DNA from: DASXRU01 sp039933315
Lineage (GTDB): Bacteria > Acidobacteriota > Blastocatellia > Pyrinomonadales > Pyrinomonadaceae
DNA: 5,654 nucleotides
Assembly (NCBI GenBank): GCA_039933315.1
Contig: JBDTOI010000240.1
Coordinates: forward strand, 1 to 5,654
Reading direction: 5' to 3'
Position numbers and translations under genes: made by a program. Below are positions 4,884 through 5,654 of the stretch, piece by piece. The notes below the pieces were generated by a model. It was given only the letters and a program-made list of their open reading frames with translations, was not told the origin of the DNA and did not search any database. How positions within the stretch are numbered: the stretch's first letter is position 1; each line of letters starts with the position of its first letter.

Positions 4884-5654
4884 TCAGAGTACGTCGTAGT
4901 GTTTCATGAAGAGTCGTTCGTAGATTTTGTGCGGCAGGATTTGTCTGAGGAGAGGCGCAATTCTTTCGCCGATCGGGCCGACAGAGTAGCGCAAGTTAGG
5001 TGAAGGCTTGTCTATCAGGCCCTTGATCAGTCGCGCGATATCTCCGGGATCGGCCCCGTTGTTTTCTTCTTTCTCAAAGACCGCCAGAGCTTTGCCAAAA
5101 CGTTCCTTGTAAGGGGAATTGTTTTGTGACGCAACCGTCATTTTACGGTTTACCGCAAACTGAGTGCGGAAGTCCCCCGGTTCAACCAGCACGACGCGAA
5201 TGCCGAAGGGCTGCACCTCCATGCGCAAGGCCTCGGTCATTCCCTCGAGGGCAAACTTGCCGGCACTGTAGAAACCCTGAAAAGGCAGCGAGACCAATCC
5301 GGCAATCGAGCTAATGTTTATGATTAGGCCGGAGCGTTGCGGTCGCATAACGGCCAGAGCTGCTTTGCACACGCGCAAGACGCCGAAGAAGTTTGTTTCG
5401 AACTGGGCCTTGGCTTCGGCGATGGAGGTGTCCTCGACCGATCCCGCAATGCCGAATCCTGCGCAGTTGACTACCACATCCAGCCGGCCTTCCCGATCGA
5501 CAATTTCATTTACGCCCTTGACCACGGAATCATCGTCATCCACGTTCATCTGGATCGCGGCAAACTGAACCGCGCCGGGTTGCAGGCTGCGGCTGGCGCC
5601 ATAAACCTTGAATCCCTGTTCGTGCAGATAGTCTGCACAGACCTTGCCTATGCC
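4884..5654 (-). CDS. Classical short-chain dehydrogenase/reductase, N-terminus cut by the window edge
   Basis: The open frame runs to the right edge, giving 256 residues; counting from the first visible codon, residues 1-3 are GIG, the end of the TGxxxGIG dinucleotide-binding motif. An internal ATG at 5549 is not the start, because 35 upstream codons continue the Rossmann fold. VYGASRS (17-23), with Arg after the second beta strand, suggests NADP(H). NCAG (63-66) replaces the usual NNAG; N88, S116, Y129 and K133 (YSAGK) form the catalytic set. The C-terminal part (NLRYSVGP, LLRQILPHKIYERLF) resembles the 17beta-HSD-like SDR branch. The protein is soluble and reduces or oxidises a carbonyl/hydroxyl group, possibly on a lipid; the substrate is unknown. 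Only about 12-15 residues should be missing. It is transcribed towards the cluster, so it is not part of that operon. Confidence 0.93.
   Translation of the reverse strand, partial: GIGKVCADYLHEQGFKVYGASRSLQPGAVQFAAIQMNVDDDDSVVKGVNEIVDREGRLDVVVNCAGFGIAGSVEDTSIAEAKAQFETNFFGVLRVCKAALAVMRPQRSGLIINISSIAGLVSLPFQGFYSAGKFALEGMTEALRMEVQPFGIRVVLVEPGDFRTQFAVNRKMTVASQNNSPYKERFGKALAVFEKEENNGADPGDIARLIKGLIDKPSPNLRYSVGPIGERIAPLLRQILPHKIYERLFMKHYDVL

Noticed and set aside
4884..5549. The SDR gene starting at the ATG at 5549.
   Set aside because: Translation upstream of it to the window edge continues an intact Rossmann fold beginning with GIG, so the true start lies outside the window.

Overview
The window looks like a piece of bacterial chromosome with moderate GC (judged by eye, not counted). 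It carries compact genes, Shine-Dalgarno sites of the GGAGG type and sigma70-like promoters. Three different families of hairpin-forming repeats sit in its left half. Repeat words such as TTCGTGTAACTTCGTGGATCG and GGAGTGCGGCGACCGGTCGC remind me of intergenic repeats in Verrucomicrobia and Acidobacteria from soil. That assignment is from memory and has not been searched, so the phylum is a suggestion only. I see no phage genes, transposase, CRISPR array, tRNA or rRNA.

Layout from left to right. Bases 1-150 hold a degenerate inverted repeat and no convincing gene. A small four-helix membrane protein of unknown function lies on the minus strand (151-579). The divergent spacer (580-836) contains that gene's likely promoter, a pair of inverted REP-like palindromes (678-711 and 760-793) and a -10 element just before the next gene. 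A membrane PAP2-superfamily phosphatase or phosphotransferase of the AUR1/PAP2_3 type follows on the plus strand (837-1766). The next 320 bases without a gene hold a large imperfect inverted repeat with about 10-bp periodicity (1778-1884), a good sigma70-type promoter (1952-1980) and a structured leader.

From that promoter four plus-strand genes could be read: a two-helix membrane protein of unknown function (2087-2386), a short catalase-like heme protein (2511-3557), a membrane fatty acid desaturase-like di-iron protein (3612-4412) and a four-helix DUF4345-like membrane protein (4443-4880). A classical short-chain dehydrogenase/reductase (SDR) runs towards them on the minus strand, is cut by the right edge, and ends only 3 bp from the stop of the DUF4345-like gene.

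Taken together the recognisable enzymes (PAP2 lipid phosphatase, desaturase, catalase-like protein, SDR) point to membrane lipid or fatty acid modification. The catalase-like protein belongs to the part of the superfamily that includes small catalase-like proteins and, further away, the coral allene oxide synthase acting on fatty acid hydroperoxides. It sits directly upstream of a desaturase. A role in handling lipid hydroperoxides or other oxidised lipids is therefore a reasonable hypothesis, but it is inference from gene order and is not shown by the sequence.
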